From positions 1-15,677 of the forward strand of contig CAYNGH010000074.1 in NCBI GenBank assembly GCA_964396845.1: a stretch of 15,677 nucleotides of DNA, written 5' to 3'. Under the pieces are notes generated by a model, which saw only the letters and a program-made list of their open reading frames with translations, did not search any database and had not been told where the DNA came from. This DNA is from CAYNGH01 sp964396845. Its GTDB lineage: Bacteria; Vulcanimicrobiota; JAJTBE01; CAYNGH01. This document shows positions 5,622 to 14,506 of this stretch, piece by piece. Each line of letters begins with the position of its first letter. The first letter of the stretch is position 1. The translations under genes and the position numbers were made by a program.

Positions 5622-6968
5622 TCAGGAATTCAGGGATTCAATAAACCGGCAGATTTTCTCAACAACATCATTGGTATCTTTACTGTCGGGGCCTTCTGCC
5701 ATCACCCGGATCAGGGATTCCGTGCCGGAGGGACGAACCAGTATCCTGAAGCTTTCTCCCATCTCCCGGGTAATATCCCTGATATAATCGTTAAATTTTT
5801 CAGAATCCATGACCGCCTGCTTGTCTTTTACCTTGACATTGCGAAGAACCTGGGGATAAAGGGTCATCTCCCCACGGAAGGAACTCAGACAACGGCGGGA
5901 CTGTTTCAGCAGGGTCAGAATATGCAGGGCTGTTATGATGCCATCGCCGGTGGTGCTGTCTTCAAGAAAAATAATATGCCCGGATTTCTCCCCGCCTAAT
6001 ACGGCGTTTTCTTCCACCATCATCTTTACCACATTCTTATCTCCCACATCACTCCTTAAAAGCCTGATGCCGGCTCTGGACAGAGATTTCTCCAGACCAA
6101 GATTGCTCATAACCGTAGCGACCACCGTTTTTGTGTTTAAAAGCCCCCTCTGTTGTCCAAAAAGGGCAAACATGTTCAAAATATGATCTCCATCCAGGAT
6201 CTGCCCCATCTCATCAATGGCAATGACCCGATCTCCGTCGCCGTCAAAGGCAAAGCCCGCATCAAAACCGCCCCCCTTCATAAGGGTTTGTAATAGTTCC
6301 GGATTTGTGGCACCGCAACGATAGTTTATATTGGTCCCGGTGGGGTGAGTGTTAATGGCCACAACCCGAGCACCAAGGTTTGACAGTATCTCCAGCGCGA
6401 CCCGATGGGTTGAGCCGTTGGCACAGTCCAGGGCAACTGATAAACCGTCAAGCCTTTCCGGTGCCAGATTCTGAACAAAGAGTCTATATCGCTCCAGGGG
6501 ATCCGGCAGGGGCATTATCTTTCCAATTTTTTCTGCTACGGGAGCATCAAAGTCATCAGGGAGTCCCTGATCCATTAAGGTTTCCATCTCTTCTTCCTGA
6601 TGGGACAAAAGCTTATAGCCCTGAGATGTGAAGCACTTGATGCCGTTGTCTTCCATAGGATTGTGAGAAGCGGTAATGACCATTGAATAGTCCAGCTTCA
6701 AAGATCGGGCCAGAAAAGGCACTCCAGGGGTGGGTATTACTCCTCCCAGGAGAACATCACAACCAGTACTGGTCAGCCCTGCGGTCAGGGCAGATTCTAT
6801 CATATCTCCAGAAATTCGGGTGTCACGCCCGATCAATACCACAGGCCGGTCATATTTTTCTCTGGTGAGAATGCATCCCGCCGCCTGTCCCAGCTTCAAT
6901 GCTGTCAAAGGAGTAATATCTCTGTTGGCAATGCCTCGGATTCCGTCGGTTCCAAAATATTTACCCAT
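5622..6968 (-). CDS. glmM: Phosphoglucosamine mutase
   Basis: Interconverts glucosamine-6-phosphate and glucosamine-1-phosphate, feeding UDP-GlcNAc for peptidoglycan and LPS. It is a cytoplasmic alpha-D-phosphohexomutase that acts through a phosphoserine. The 448 residues fit the family (about 445). Seen in order: FGTDGIRG at residues 5-12, active-site 'TASHNP' with Ser101, metal-binding FDGDGDR with Asp242, 244 and 246, the sugar-binding 'GGEKSGHIIF', and the phosphate-binding 'RPSGTESLIRVMAEG' near the C terminus. The FGTDGIRG N terminus and overall length favour GlmM over PMM/PGM. Start ATG at 6968 has GGAGG about 6 bases upstream. It stands alone, convergent with the DUF4870-type gene and divergent from the Nudix gene by 153 bases; I see no confident promoter in that gap. 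Confidence 0.96.
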   Translation of the reverse strand: MGKYFGTDGIRGIANRDITPLTALKLGQAAGCILTREKYDRPVVLIGRDTRISGDMIESALTAGLTSTGCDVLLGGVIPTPGVPFLARSLKLDYSMVITASHNPMEDNGIKCFTSQGYKLLSHQEEEMETLMDQGLPDDFDAPVAEKIGKIMPLPDPLERYRLFVQNLAPERLDGLSVALDCANGSTHRVALEILSNLGARVVAINTHPTGTNINYRCGATNPELLQTLMKGGGFDAGFAFDGDGDRVIAIDEMGQILDGDHILNMFALFGQQRGLLNTKTVVATVMSNLGLEKSLSRAGIRLLRSDVGDKNVVKMMVEENAVLGGEKSGHIIFLEDSTTGDGIITALHILTLLKQSRRCLSSFRGEMTLYPQVLRNVKVKDKQAVMDSEKFNDYIRDITREMGESFRILVRPSGTESLIRVMAEGPDSKDTNDVVEKICRFIESLNS

Positions 6969-7121
6969 AAATTCCTCCAGGGATTATTGTTACAAACTTT
7001 TTCTCCAATTAAAACATGATTCCCTCCGGCAGGATTAGTCTTATTATTTTGTTCACCCGCCCACAAGGGAAATAGGCCGGAGTTCAGAAAATAAGGAAAA
7101 ATAATAATTTCAAGGTGAAAT

Positions 7122-7586
7122 ATGATGGCAGGCAAGCTCAGGATAAGAGTTGCAGTAATCATACCCCGGAGGGATGAAGTGCTTCTGGTCAGGCATGTTA
7201 AAGAAGGCCGGCAGTATTGGCTGATCCCCGGTGGCGGGCTGAAGTATGGCGAAACCATAGAACAATGCGCCCGCCGTGAGATAAAAGAAGAAACTAACCT
7301 GGACATCAAGCTGGTCAAACTGCTGTTTGTGTCAGAATCTCTCTCCACGGAGCACCAGAGGCACTTGATTAATCTTTTCTTCCTGGGTCAGGCCCTCGAC
7401 CCGGATACTCCCCTGAAGGTGAACCAGGATGAGAGGGTGCAGGAAGCCTGTTTCGTGCCGGTGGAAAAACTCCGGGACATAGAACTGCATCCCCCCATTG
7501 CGTCATTTGTGATCAAGGTTTTCCGGGAGCAGTTCTCGGGCACAGCCTTGTTTCTGGGAAACCTCTGGTCTTATTCATTTTTATAA
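7122..7586 (+). CDS. Nudix hydrolase
   Basis: Hydrolyses a nucleoside diphosphate linked to another group (substrate unknown), using a metal-binding Nudix box. The 154-residue product has the box from Gly38 to Leu60: G-x5-E44-x7-R52-E53-I-x-E56-E57-x-N59-L60. The catalytic glutamates are all present. The glycine normally near the end of the box is Asn59. Upstream 'RVAVIIPRRDEVLLVRHV' gives the usual first strands, and 'YWLIPGGG' precedes the box. Start ATG at 7122 (or the next codon, also ATG) follows AAGGTG. The gene is divergent from glmM and convergent with the GH57 gene. The substrate cannot be read from the sequence; ADP-ribose, nucleotide sugar or mutagenic nucleotide hydrolases all remain possible. 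Confidence 0.92.
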   Translation: MMAGKLRIRVAVIIPRRDEVLLVRHVKEGRQYWLIPGGGLKYGETIEQCARREIKEETNLDIKLVKLLFVSESLSTEHQRHLINLFFLGQALDPDTPLKVNQDERVQEACFVPVEKLRDIELHPPIASFVIKVFREQFSGTALFLGNLWSYSFL

Positions 7587-7619
7587 GCCTTGTCACAGCC
7601 GTAAACCAGCAGATTATTA

Positions 7620-7646
7620 AAGGGACGCCGTAAAACAGCGTCCCTT
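7620..7646 (-). terminator. Intrinsic terminator after the GH57 gene
   Basis: A perfect 9-base stem (AAGGGACGC / GCGTCCCTT) with a 9-base loop, 22 bases past the GH57 stop. On the minus strand it is followed by TAATAATC, a modest T-rich tract. On the plus strand there is no T-run, so it mainly serves the GH57 gene, though it also lies 34 bases past the Nudix stop. Confidence 0.75.
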
Positions 7647-7667
7647 GTGGCAGATGATCAGTATTTT

Positions 7668-10600
7668 TTATCTGCGTATGTATGCGAAGGGGTCTATCAC
7701 CGGGAATATGGTGTTGTCCCTTTCTAACTTGCGAAGATGAACCTCGTTGTAATCGCCTTCTTTCATATACCGGACAAACATGTTGGCCAGAGTCCAGAAG
7801 TTCCCCAGGTCTTCGAAGAACATGTCTTTAATCCGGTCAACAAAGTGGCCGTTGGACATGTTGAACCCATGATCTGAGTTCTGGGACAGAAGCAGATAAC
7901 GGGCCATCTGGGAGAGGATCCTGACTCCCGGTTCATCTTTTGATGCGTGATGCATATCTTTTTCTGCTCCCCACGTGGCCAGGTTAATCATCTCAGAACA
8001 AGCCTGGTTCATATGACGATACATCCACGCAACAGATCCGTACATCCACTTGTCGAAGGTTCCCTTGTCGCCCCAGGATGACGGTGTGGGATAAACCTCC
8101 TGCTCCAGGGAATGTTCCGCCAGGTAGTGGCTGGGAGTGGTCATCTCGGTTTCGTTCTGGTCATAGAACATCTTCTTTAACATGTAATACAGGAACCGGG
8201 GGCCTTCATACCAGTGATGGCCGAACAGCTCCGCATCATATGTGGCCACCACCAGAGGTTTCTTCCAGAACCAGTTTCGGATGTGCTGGAAACGGAAGTT
8301 CCGATTCTGCATGAAGTCCTGGGCATGAGATGAGGCCTTGCCTTCTGCCCATTCGGGGACATAAGGCTCCTTGTGCAGTCCGCTCCTGCGGTTGGTGATG
8401 CGGTTGTATTTCAGGGGGCCTCCCCGGATGTGGAATTCCAGGTAGTCGGTATCTCCGGGGTAGCCTTCTTCGCCGGACCAGACCTGTTTGCCGGTTTCCG
8501 CATCCCTGGCGAATATGGCAACCTGGGATCCCTTGATGTATGCAGGGGCATGGACTCCAAATTCTACATGAGAATCAGCCCTGAGAAGAGTATGGGTTTC
8601 GGTGAAGAAATACCGCAGGCCGTATTCTTCCAGCACTTTTTCAATCCCCGTGGTATAGGCGCATTCGGGAAGCCAGATGCCATAGGGTTTCCTGCCGAAG
8701 GTATCTTCATAATCCAAAACAGCAGTCTTGATCTGTCCCCGGATTGCTTCTTCATATTTGCTTCCCATCAGGGGAAGGAAGCCATGAGTGGCCCCGCATG
8801 TGGCGATTTCCAGCTTCCCCATATCCTGGAACTTTTTGAAAGCCCTGGTCATATCCCGGCCATACTTGAGAAATACTGATTTGACCCGGCGGAAGGTGCC
8901 CAGGTGCATTCTGGCAGCGTAGTTGAACCAGGGTTCCTCCCGGGATGTCCGCTCAATCTCAGTCTTGGCAAGGGCTATGAGGTTGTCGATATACTTGATG
9001 AACTCTTCCTGAAGCATGGTGCTTCGCATCATGTTGCACAGGGTGGGGGATATGTCCATGGACATCTTGAAGTCGATCCCCTCGTTAATGAGGTCGTCAA
9101 ATATCATCACCAGGGGGATGTATGTTTCTCGAAGGGCTTCATGATACCATTCCTCGATATATCCACCGGGACGCCAGTAACCGGAAGTGCCGTAGTTGAT
9201 ACGCTTCCCTACAAAGGGCAGGTGGGCATGGAGATGGAAAATCAGCTTCCCGATGGAATATGCCGACGTGTTGTTGCGGGATTCCAGTCGCCGGTTTGTG
9301 GGATGATCCTGGGGCTGGGGAAAGTCCACATAATTGACCGGGCTGTTTCCCCGCTGGGTTCTTCCCGTCTGCACCGGGTTGGAAACCGGGGTTATCTCCC
9401 GGACTTTCCATCCATCCACCACCGCTATGATCTGGGCCCGGTAAATCTTGTCCGGCTCCACCTGGTGGTAATAGTTGCTGGTGAAGTCGATATTGATTTC
9501 TGCATCAAGATGCTGATGATGGTGAAGACCCCCTGCAAAATCATGAAAAAACCGGATGAAGAACCGGGTGTTGTCATGGGTTCCCTGTTGGTTTTTTGCC
9601 AGATCCTTCCAGATATCACCACGGTTCAGGTGCCAGTAAGAATACACCCTGTTCTCATCAATGGGAATAAGGGTTATTTCATCGGGCTTCCCGGGAAGAT
9701 AAAAGCTGTTGGAAACCATAAGGGGCCGGGGCAGTTCCTTATCGGTTTCCGGGTCAATCAGCACCAGCTTTGCAATATATTCTGCCGAATGGGGCATGTT
9801 GGTAAAGAACCAGTCCCCCCGGCCGAATACTTTCCGGGGATGCTCGGGGTCAAATTCTTCCATCCCCTTGTCGGAAATGGAATATATCTTCAGCTTTGTG
9901 TCATAGTCCGACAGTTTTTTCTTGGATTTTTTCAGGGTGGTTTCCACCTCTGCCCACATTTCATCGGGAATGTCCCAGCGGGCCTGAATGTGGCAGGAGT
10001 TGGTCTCCCGCACCACCCGGTAAAGATAGAAATATGGCTTCATCTGGGGAGTGGATATTTCCATCTCGTCGATGACTTCCTTGACACTGCCCGGGACGAT
10101 GTTTATCTTGAATATCTCCTTGAGCTGTCTTTCGTCTTTCTTATGAACAACCAGCAGGCTCAGGTCCTTTATTTTGCCCGCCACTACTTCCATATCCCTC
10201 ATTCCGGGATAGCGGGTTTCCTTCAGAGGCGCCAGCTGATCTCCTTCGTAACGGTTTATCTTCAGGGCGACTTCGATATCCTTGTCCCAGTCAACATTAT
10301 GTTCTCTCACCACCTCCCGGCGGATGAAATCCCATTCCAGATCCCGCCATGTCAGAAGGTATCGGTCGATGTTCTCCTGTATGAATGTGACGGGTGGAGT
10401 GTATTCTGATGTGGTGGCCACTGCAACCCGGAATTTCTCCTTGATCACCAGACGCACCAGATATTCTCGATTGGCATCTACATCCAGTTCCTTTTCACCA
10501 AGATAATTGATGCGGGCTTCCTGGAAGAGTGAGCCGTCCTGCTGGTTTAACACTTGGATAAATAAATCTTCATCAAGATAATTGACCTGGTTGTGGATGC

Positions 10601-10742
10601 TCTCTTTCCAGTGGATGATCAGCTTGTCGCCGGGTATTTCTCCCCATATTGCTTCGGACTTGAAGGTCAGCAGTCTTGGGGATGGGTTTTGAAAAAATAC
10701 AGTTGTATCCTGTTTGCTGGCAACAGCACTTTTTGCGCACAT
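7668..10742 (-). CDS. GH57 alpha-glucan branching enzyme (DUF1957 type) with N-terminal DUF4912-like modules
   Basis: A 1024-residue protein whose C-terminal half (about 497-1024) is a GH57 domain of the Thermus/Thermotoga branching-enzyme group, which makes alpha-1,6 branches in glycogen-like glucan. Catalytic motifs in order: 'FHLHAHLPF' (H505, H507), 'GATHGFLPLM', 'GIWLPECAYT' with nucleophile Glu693, 'TYDAELFGHHWYEGP' with acid/base Asp836, and 'PSSWGDKGTFDKWM'. The family C terminus is also present (LLLSQNSD, ending FPVIDPFAY). Usual relatives are about 520-530 residues. The extra half holds four modules resembling DUF4912 at about 41-115, 127-220, 250-345 and 355-456; the fourth is clearest ('NRVYSYWHLN', 'YRAQIIAV', 'SNPV'). 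No signal peptide, so cytoplasmic. Start ATG 10742 has AAGGGG ten bases upstream; the ATG at 10763 has none. Branching activity is inferred from the motifs. Confidence 0.92.
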   Translation of the reverse strand: MCAKSAVASKQDTTVFFQNPSPRLLTFKSEAIWGEIPGDKLIIHWKESIHNQVNYLDEDLFIQVLNQQDGSLFQEARINYLGEKELDVDANREYLVRLVIKEKFRVAVATTSEYTPPVTFIQENIDRYLLTWRDLEWDFIRREVVREHNVDWDKDIEVALKINRYEGDQLAPLKETRYPGMRDMEVVAGKIKDLSLLVVHKKDERQLKEIFKINIVPGSVKEVIDEMEISTPQMKPYFYLYRVVRETNSCHIQARWDIPDEMWAEVETTLKKSKKKLSDYDTKLKIYSISDKGMEEFDPEHPRKVFGRGDWFFTNMPHSAEYIAKLVLIDPETDKELPRPLMVSNSFYLPGKPDEITLIPIDENRVYSYWHLNRGDIWKDLAKNQQGTHDNTRFFIRFFHDFAGGLHHHQHLDAEINIDFTSNYYHQVEPDKIYRAQIIAVVDGWKVREITPVSNPVQTGRTQRGNSPVNYVDFPQPQDHPTNRRLESRNNTSAYSIGKLIFHLHAHLPFVGKRINYGTSGYWRPGGYIEEWYHEALRETYIPLVMIFDDLINEGIDFKMSMDISPTLCNMMRSTMLQEEFIKYIDNLIALAKTEIERTSREEPWFNYAARMHLGTFRRVKSVFLKYGRDMTRAFKKFQDMGKLEIATCGATHGFLPLMGSKYEEAIRGQIKTAVLDYEDTFGRKPYGIWLPECAYTTGIEKVLEEYGLRYFFTETHTLLRADSHVEFGVHAPAYIKGSQVAIFARDAETGKQVWSGEEGYPGDTDYLEFHIRGGPLKYNRITNRRSGLHKEPYVPEWAEGKASSHAQDFMQNRNFRFQHIRNWFWKKPLVVATYDAELFGHHWYEGPRFLYYMLKKMFYDQNETEMTTPSHYLAEHSLEQEVYPTPSSWGDKGTFDKWMYGSVAWMYRHMNQACSEMINLATWGAEKDMHHASKDEPGVRILSQMARYLLLSQNSDHGFNMSNGHFVDRIKDMFFEDLGNFWTLANMFVRYMKEGDYNEVHLRKLERDNTIFPVIDPFAYIRR

Positions 10743-10825
10743 TATGATTTTACCCCTTTCCATGTTTTTGATCTATCGCTTAGTTAATGATGTCTTAAAG
10801 GGACACCCCCCGTTAATGTATTAAA

Positions 10826-10848
10826 AGGGAGGGGATAAAACCCTCCCT
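10826..10848 (-). terminator. Intrinsic terminator after the yjbQ-like gene
   Basis: On the minus strand AGGGAGGG, a 7-base loop, CCCTCCCT, then TTTTAATAC. It starts 28 bases past the stop of the YjbQ-family gene and separates the HEAT/YjbQ transcript from the GH57 gene. GH57 therefore probably has its own promoter between 10764 and 10825; I see no confident match there. Confidence 0.8.
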
Positions 10849-10876
10849 GCAGGGAAATTTTCGCTTGTAAAGCATG

Positions 10877-11272
10877 TTATTCTCCGATGACCTTCACCCA
10901 GACTGTCCGATTCCTGGGGCCGTCAAACTCGCACAGATATATTTGCTGCCATGTTCCCAGCTGAAGCTTTCCACCTTCTATGATTATATGTTCTGAAGAT
11001 CCAAAAAGAGATGTCTTGATATGGGCAGCGGAATTTCCTTCCATATGAGCGTAACCTGCATTCCAGGGAACCATTTTGTCCAGCTGGCGGTTGATGTCTG
11101 TCATTACATCGGGATCCGCCCCTTCGTTGATGGTGACCGCGGCGGTGGTGTGGGGGACAAATACCACACAGATCCCCTGGGCAATACCGCTGAGGGTTAC
11201 CGCTTCCTGTATCATGGGAGTTATTCTGACAAAATCTGTTCGAGATGAAGTTTTCACATTTAATTTTTTCAT
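10877..11272 (-). CDS. YjbQ/UPF0047 family protein (secondary thiamine-phosphate synthase-like)
   Basis: A 131-residue member of the YjbQ family. E. coli YjbQ has weak thiamine-phosphate synthase activity, but the physiological role of the family is not settled. Seen: 'VVFVPHTTAAVTINEGADPD' with His41 and Glu50, 'GYAHMEGNSAAHIKTSLFG' with His76 and His84 (the metal/ligand-binding histidines), and C-terminal 'LGTWQQIYLCEFDGPRNR'. These are the conserved segments in the family order, and the length is normal (about 130-140). The ATG at 11272 has a GGA ribosome element about 6 bases upstream. It lies 17 bases after the HEAT gene, so it is probably in the same transcript, and is followed by a terminator. 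Confidence 0.93.
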   Translation of the reverse strand: MKKLNVKTSSRTDFVRITPMIQEAVTLSGIAQGICVVFVPHTTAAVTINEGADPDVMTDINRQLDKMVPWNAGYAHMEGNSAAHIKTSLFGSSEHIIIEGGKLQLGTWQQIYLCEFDGPRNRTVWVKVIGE

Positions 11273-11289
11273 TGTTATTCCAGCTTATT

Positions 11290-14200
11290 TTATTTTTCAG
11301 TTTTTGACTTGCTTATCTTATCCCTGAACCGGTAATACAGCCGGGTCAACTCATTTTGCATCAGGCTGGCGTTCAGCTTTGACAGGGTTTCATATTCAGG
11401 ATAATGCTTGTCCTGCACCTGGTTAAGCTGGAATTTCTTCAGCCTTGCAATGATTGCTCCGACAAAACGGAGATCCTTTTCTGTCATCAGAAATTTAAAC
11501 TGATGGTTGAAGTATTCTCCCAAAGCTTCCAGGGCTGCAATCTGAACCCAGCCGTCATAATCATCCAGGGCTTTTACAATGCGAACCAAGGCTATCCTGT
11601 CGGGAATTTTCGCCATGGCCTTTATTACTCCCTGGCGTACCTGCCAGTTGCCCCGGGAAGACAATTTGTCCAGATATTTATATATCTTAGAATGACCCAC
11701 CTCGGCAAAGGCACGGACATAAGGGAGAAGCTCCCGACTGGCCACATCAGAAGAAGTAAGGGTGGAAAGCTCGTTGACAATTACCTTGAGGGCTTCATTA
11801 TCGCCAATCCTGGCCAGGGCTACGATGGAATTGTGCTTGGCGGTATCTTCATAATCTGGCCGTCTGATGACCCGGAGGAAAAACTCCCGGTGAGCCTGGG
11901 GTTCCCTGAGGCTGAGCATTTCAATCATTCCGTCGCTGTGGAGGAATTCATTGAGATTCAGTCGTTTAGCGATACGCTCCATCAGGTCTGCATCGGCAAT
12001 TTTTGCCAGGGCCTGGGCTGCAAGCATGCGGACATCAGGATCCTCGTTGTCCAGCATGGGATATAGAGCTTTCTGGCTTTCCGGTTCTGCAATCTCTTTG
12101 AGGGTGCGAAGGGCGCAAAGCCGGATATTCTTGTCGGAATCCTGCAGAGCCAGCTCCAGGGTGGGCAGTGACTGGGGTTTTTTGAGATGCTCCATTGCCG
12201 ATATGCAGAAATGCCGGAGAATTGTCTGGCCGGACCGGTAGTTTCGGGACAGAATGTTTATCTGCTCCTCATCGGATGTAACCATGAAAGCCTTGCGGAC
12301 TTCGTTGAAAATCATATAAATGGAGCCGATATGGAAGGAATTAAACTGCTCCAGGGCATTTTCCGGGGAAACGGCAAATATCTTTCCCATGCTGTGGGCG
12401 ATAGCTGCGCCAACTTCCTCCTGGGGATCTTCAACATATTTCATAAGGGAAGTCAGGAATTTCTCGTCCCTCATCTGGGCTATGGTTCGGGCAGAATGAG
12501 CACGTATTTCGGGGTCCTCGTCCACCAGCCGGTTCTGAAGCACCCGGACCATCTCTTCCCGGAGTTTAAATAGATCGTAATAAAAAACCTTCTCACTGGC
12601 GGCTTCCGGCTGCCATCGGGCCTCTTCCAGCAGTTTCAGGATCCACAGGCAAATGTGACCTTTTTTTACCCTGGCAACATAATAAAGCAGTTCAAGACTG
12701 GTTCCCGTGGATATCCGGGCAAGCATCTGGACAATCATTTCCACTGCAGGGCCTTCTATATTGCGGATGCTGGAACGCAGGGATCTGTAAACCTTGTCAG
12801 GATTGGATTTTATGATACTTCCCAGGAGTTCCAGAACCACAGGGGAAGTTTCTTTTTCGAATAGCCCTATGATAAAATCTACAAAGGCTTCCTGCCGGGA
12901 ATTTATTAAAATCTCCACCAGTTTGTAACGTTGTTGTGAAATGAGCGAAAAATATGCATCTTCTAAGGGTTTGAAGTTCTTCCCTTCGGACTTCAGGTAT
13001 TTTTCCGGCTGTTCTGAGAAAACATAATAAAGAGCCCTGTCGGTGGTTTTTTCCGGCTCCCAGTTGTTTTCCTTGATGATTTTGTCCACCGATTCATCAA
13101 AGGTTTGAAAATAAAGCCGGAATATACGGCTTATCACTTCCGGGTCATCGCTGGTCTTCAGGGCTTCCAGGGCCTGGTTGTGAATATTGTCATCCAGCTT
13201 TTCCGATTTGAATATGTGATACAGCGGCATCACTGCGCTTTCCTTGAGATGCCTGATTTTGTCCATTTGTCCTGAACGAAGGAAAAATATGATTCTCTCG
13301 TCCAGATCCACCGGTGACCAGCCCATATCCCGGATCATATTCCCCAGGAAGGCATTGGGTCTGTAAAGGTAATCGTCGCATATCTCCTTGATGGTCTTGT
13401 CATCTTTCGGGGTTTCGATGAATTCCCTGGCAGCTTTTGCCAACTCCAGGAGAGGGCTGTCCTCGGGCAGTTCAACTTCTTCTCCGGCACTCACTCTGGC
13501 CGAGGCATTTTTGAGGAAGCCGGCAAGTTTCTCATAATCTTCTGCAGTTAAGTTCTCCCTCACATGGGGCACATTCATGTACCCCCCCAGCATGTCAACG
13601 ATGATGTTGTGTTTCTGGAAAAACTCCTGGAGAAAGGGAGTTTTGAAATAAAAGAAAACAATCTCTTTGTGGCCGGTGGGGGACCAGTGGTTATCTGTGA
13701 TCAGCTCGCCCAGGTGTGGCAGATCCTCGGTGATGAATATCTGACAAATTTCATCGATGATTATTGGATCCTTGAGTTCCGAGAGGGCTTCCCGGGCATA
13801 TTTTTTCATGGGGAATTCCGGGTTGATGAGAATGTCCAGGACTTTTCGAAAATCAACCCCGTCAAGCATGGAAAGGACTTTTTCATAACGGCGGGTCTTC
13901 AGCAGGAACATCAGCTTCTTGTCAGTTTCCGGGGGATACCATTCTTTCTGATCGATGAGCTTGAAAAGATTATCGTTCTTTGTTTCGATAAATCTTCTCA
14001 CAATGTGCATCGCAACATTTTCTCCGCCCTTTTCGATGACCACATTGAGAACCTGGGCAGGGTTGTCCAGGGGAGCTTCAATTAGCTGATCCAGGATTTC
14101 GTTGAAGTTTTCCTGGTCAATCTCTTCGAGTATTTTTTCTTCCATCTCCAGCTTGGCAAAATATGAAAAACGCAGGGGCAGGTCTTCGGGGAAAAAGTTG

Positions 14201-14478
14201 TTGTTTTTAATTATCTGCCACAGGGCCGGGTTCCGGTTGCGGGAATACAACCGCAGGACCGCTTCCTGGGAATCAGGATCCGAAAGACCCGAAAGAGCCA
14301 GAAAGGCAAACTTCTTTACCTCGTCGTCTTCATCTTCCAGGGCTTCATAAAGCGGTGTGACAACTTCAGGAGTCCCGATTTCTCCCAGTTTTTTCACCGC
14401 CTCCCGCCGGCGGTTGACACCGATTAAAATTGTATTGTCCTTGGACTGTTTTATCAGCCTGTTTACATCCTGACCCAT
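11290..14478 (-). CDS. Large HEAT-repeat protein with repeated W-x-P motifs
   Basis: A 1062-residue, all-helical protein with no signal peptide, membrane segment or catalytic motif that I recognise; probably a cytoplasmic scaffold. HEAT repeats are clear at the N terminus ('GTPEVVTPLYEALEDEDDEV') and through the C-terminal half ('DEDPEIRAHSARTIAQM', 'LDNEDPDVRMLAAQALAKIA'). Between them a second motif recurs, 'I-I-x-x-x-x-W-x-P' followed by an acidic/basic helix and hydrophobic 'FF' or 'YY', near residues 94 (FFP variant), 180, 263, 387, 472 and 622. Start ATG 14478 has AAGGGG six bases upstream. The frame stays open to an ATG at 14697, adding 73 codons including a CACC cluster, but that ATG has no ribosome site and overlaps the divergent glycosyltransferase start. 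Cotranscribed with the YjbQ-like gene. Confidence 0.88.
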   Translation of the reverse strand: MGQDVNRLIKQSKDNTILIGVNRRREAVKKLGEIGTPEVVTPLYEALEDEDDEVKKFAFLALSGLSDPDSQEAVLRLYSRNRNPALWQIIKNNNFFPEDLPLRFSYFAKLEMEEKILEEIDQENFNEILDQLIEAPLDNPAQVLNVVIEKGGENVAMHIVRRFIETKNDNLFKLIDQKEWYPPETDKKLMFLLKTRRYEKVLSMLDGVDFRKVLDILINPEFPMKKYAREALSELKDPIIIDEICQIFITEDLPHLGELITDNHWSPTGHKEIVFFYFKTPFLQEFFQKHNIIVDMLGGYMNVPHVRENLTAEDYEKLAGFLKNASARVSAGEEVELPEDSPLLELAKAAREFIETPKDDKTIKEICDDYLYRPNAFLGNMIRDMGWSPVDLDERIIFFLRSGQMDKIRHLKESAVMPLYHIFKSEKLDDNIHNQALEALKTSDDPEVISRIFRLYFQTFDESVDKIIKENNWEPEKTTDRALYYVFSEQPEKYLKSEGKNFKPLEDAYFSLISQQRYKLVEILINSRQEAFVDFIIGLFEKETSPVVLELLGSIIKSNPDKVYRSLRSSIRNIEGPAVEMIVQMLARISTGTSLELLYYVARVKKGHICLWILKLLEEARWQPEAASEKVFYYDLFKLREEMVRVLQNRLVDEDPEIRAHSARTIAQMRDEKFLTSLMKYVEDPQEEVGAAIAHSMGKIFAVSPENALEQFNSFHIGSIYMIFNEVRKAFMVTSDEEQINILSRNYRSGQTILRHFCISAMEHLKKPQSLPTLELALQDSDKNIRLCALRTLKEIAEPESQKALYPMLDNEDPDVRMLAAQALAKIADADLMERIAKRLNLNEFLHSDGMIEMLSLREPQAHREFFLRVIRRPDYEDTAKHNSIVALARIGDNEALKVIVNELSTLTSSDVASRELLPYVRAFAEVGHSKIYKYLDKLSSRGNWQVRQGVIKAMAKIPDRIALVRIVKALDDYDGWVQIAALEALGEYFNHQFKFLMTEKDLRFVGAIIARLKKFQLNQVQDKHYPEYETLSKLNASLMQNELTRLYYRFRDKISKSKTEK

Positions 14479-14506
14479 ATGATACCCCTTCTTTTCCACA
14501 TGGTTT

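Noticed and set aside
6905..7348. Minus-strand open frame of 147 codons overlapping glmM and the Nudix gene
   Set aside because: It overlaps two well-supported genes, on the same strand in another frame and antisense, with no protein resemblance.
7587..7667. Hairpin after the Nudix gene considered as a small RNA or attachment site
   Set aside because: A simple stem followed by a T-rich tract on the minus strand directly after the GH57 stop is fully explained as a terminator.
8904..10409. Long plus-strand open frame of about 500 codons
   Set aside because: It is antisense to the GH57 gene, gives no family resemblance, and arises from the codon bias of the opposite strand.
11404..14085. Several plus-strand open frames of 100-220 codons
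   Set aside because: All lie antisense to the HEAT-repeat gene and show no recognisable protein features.
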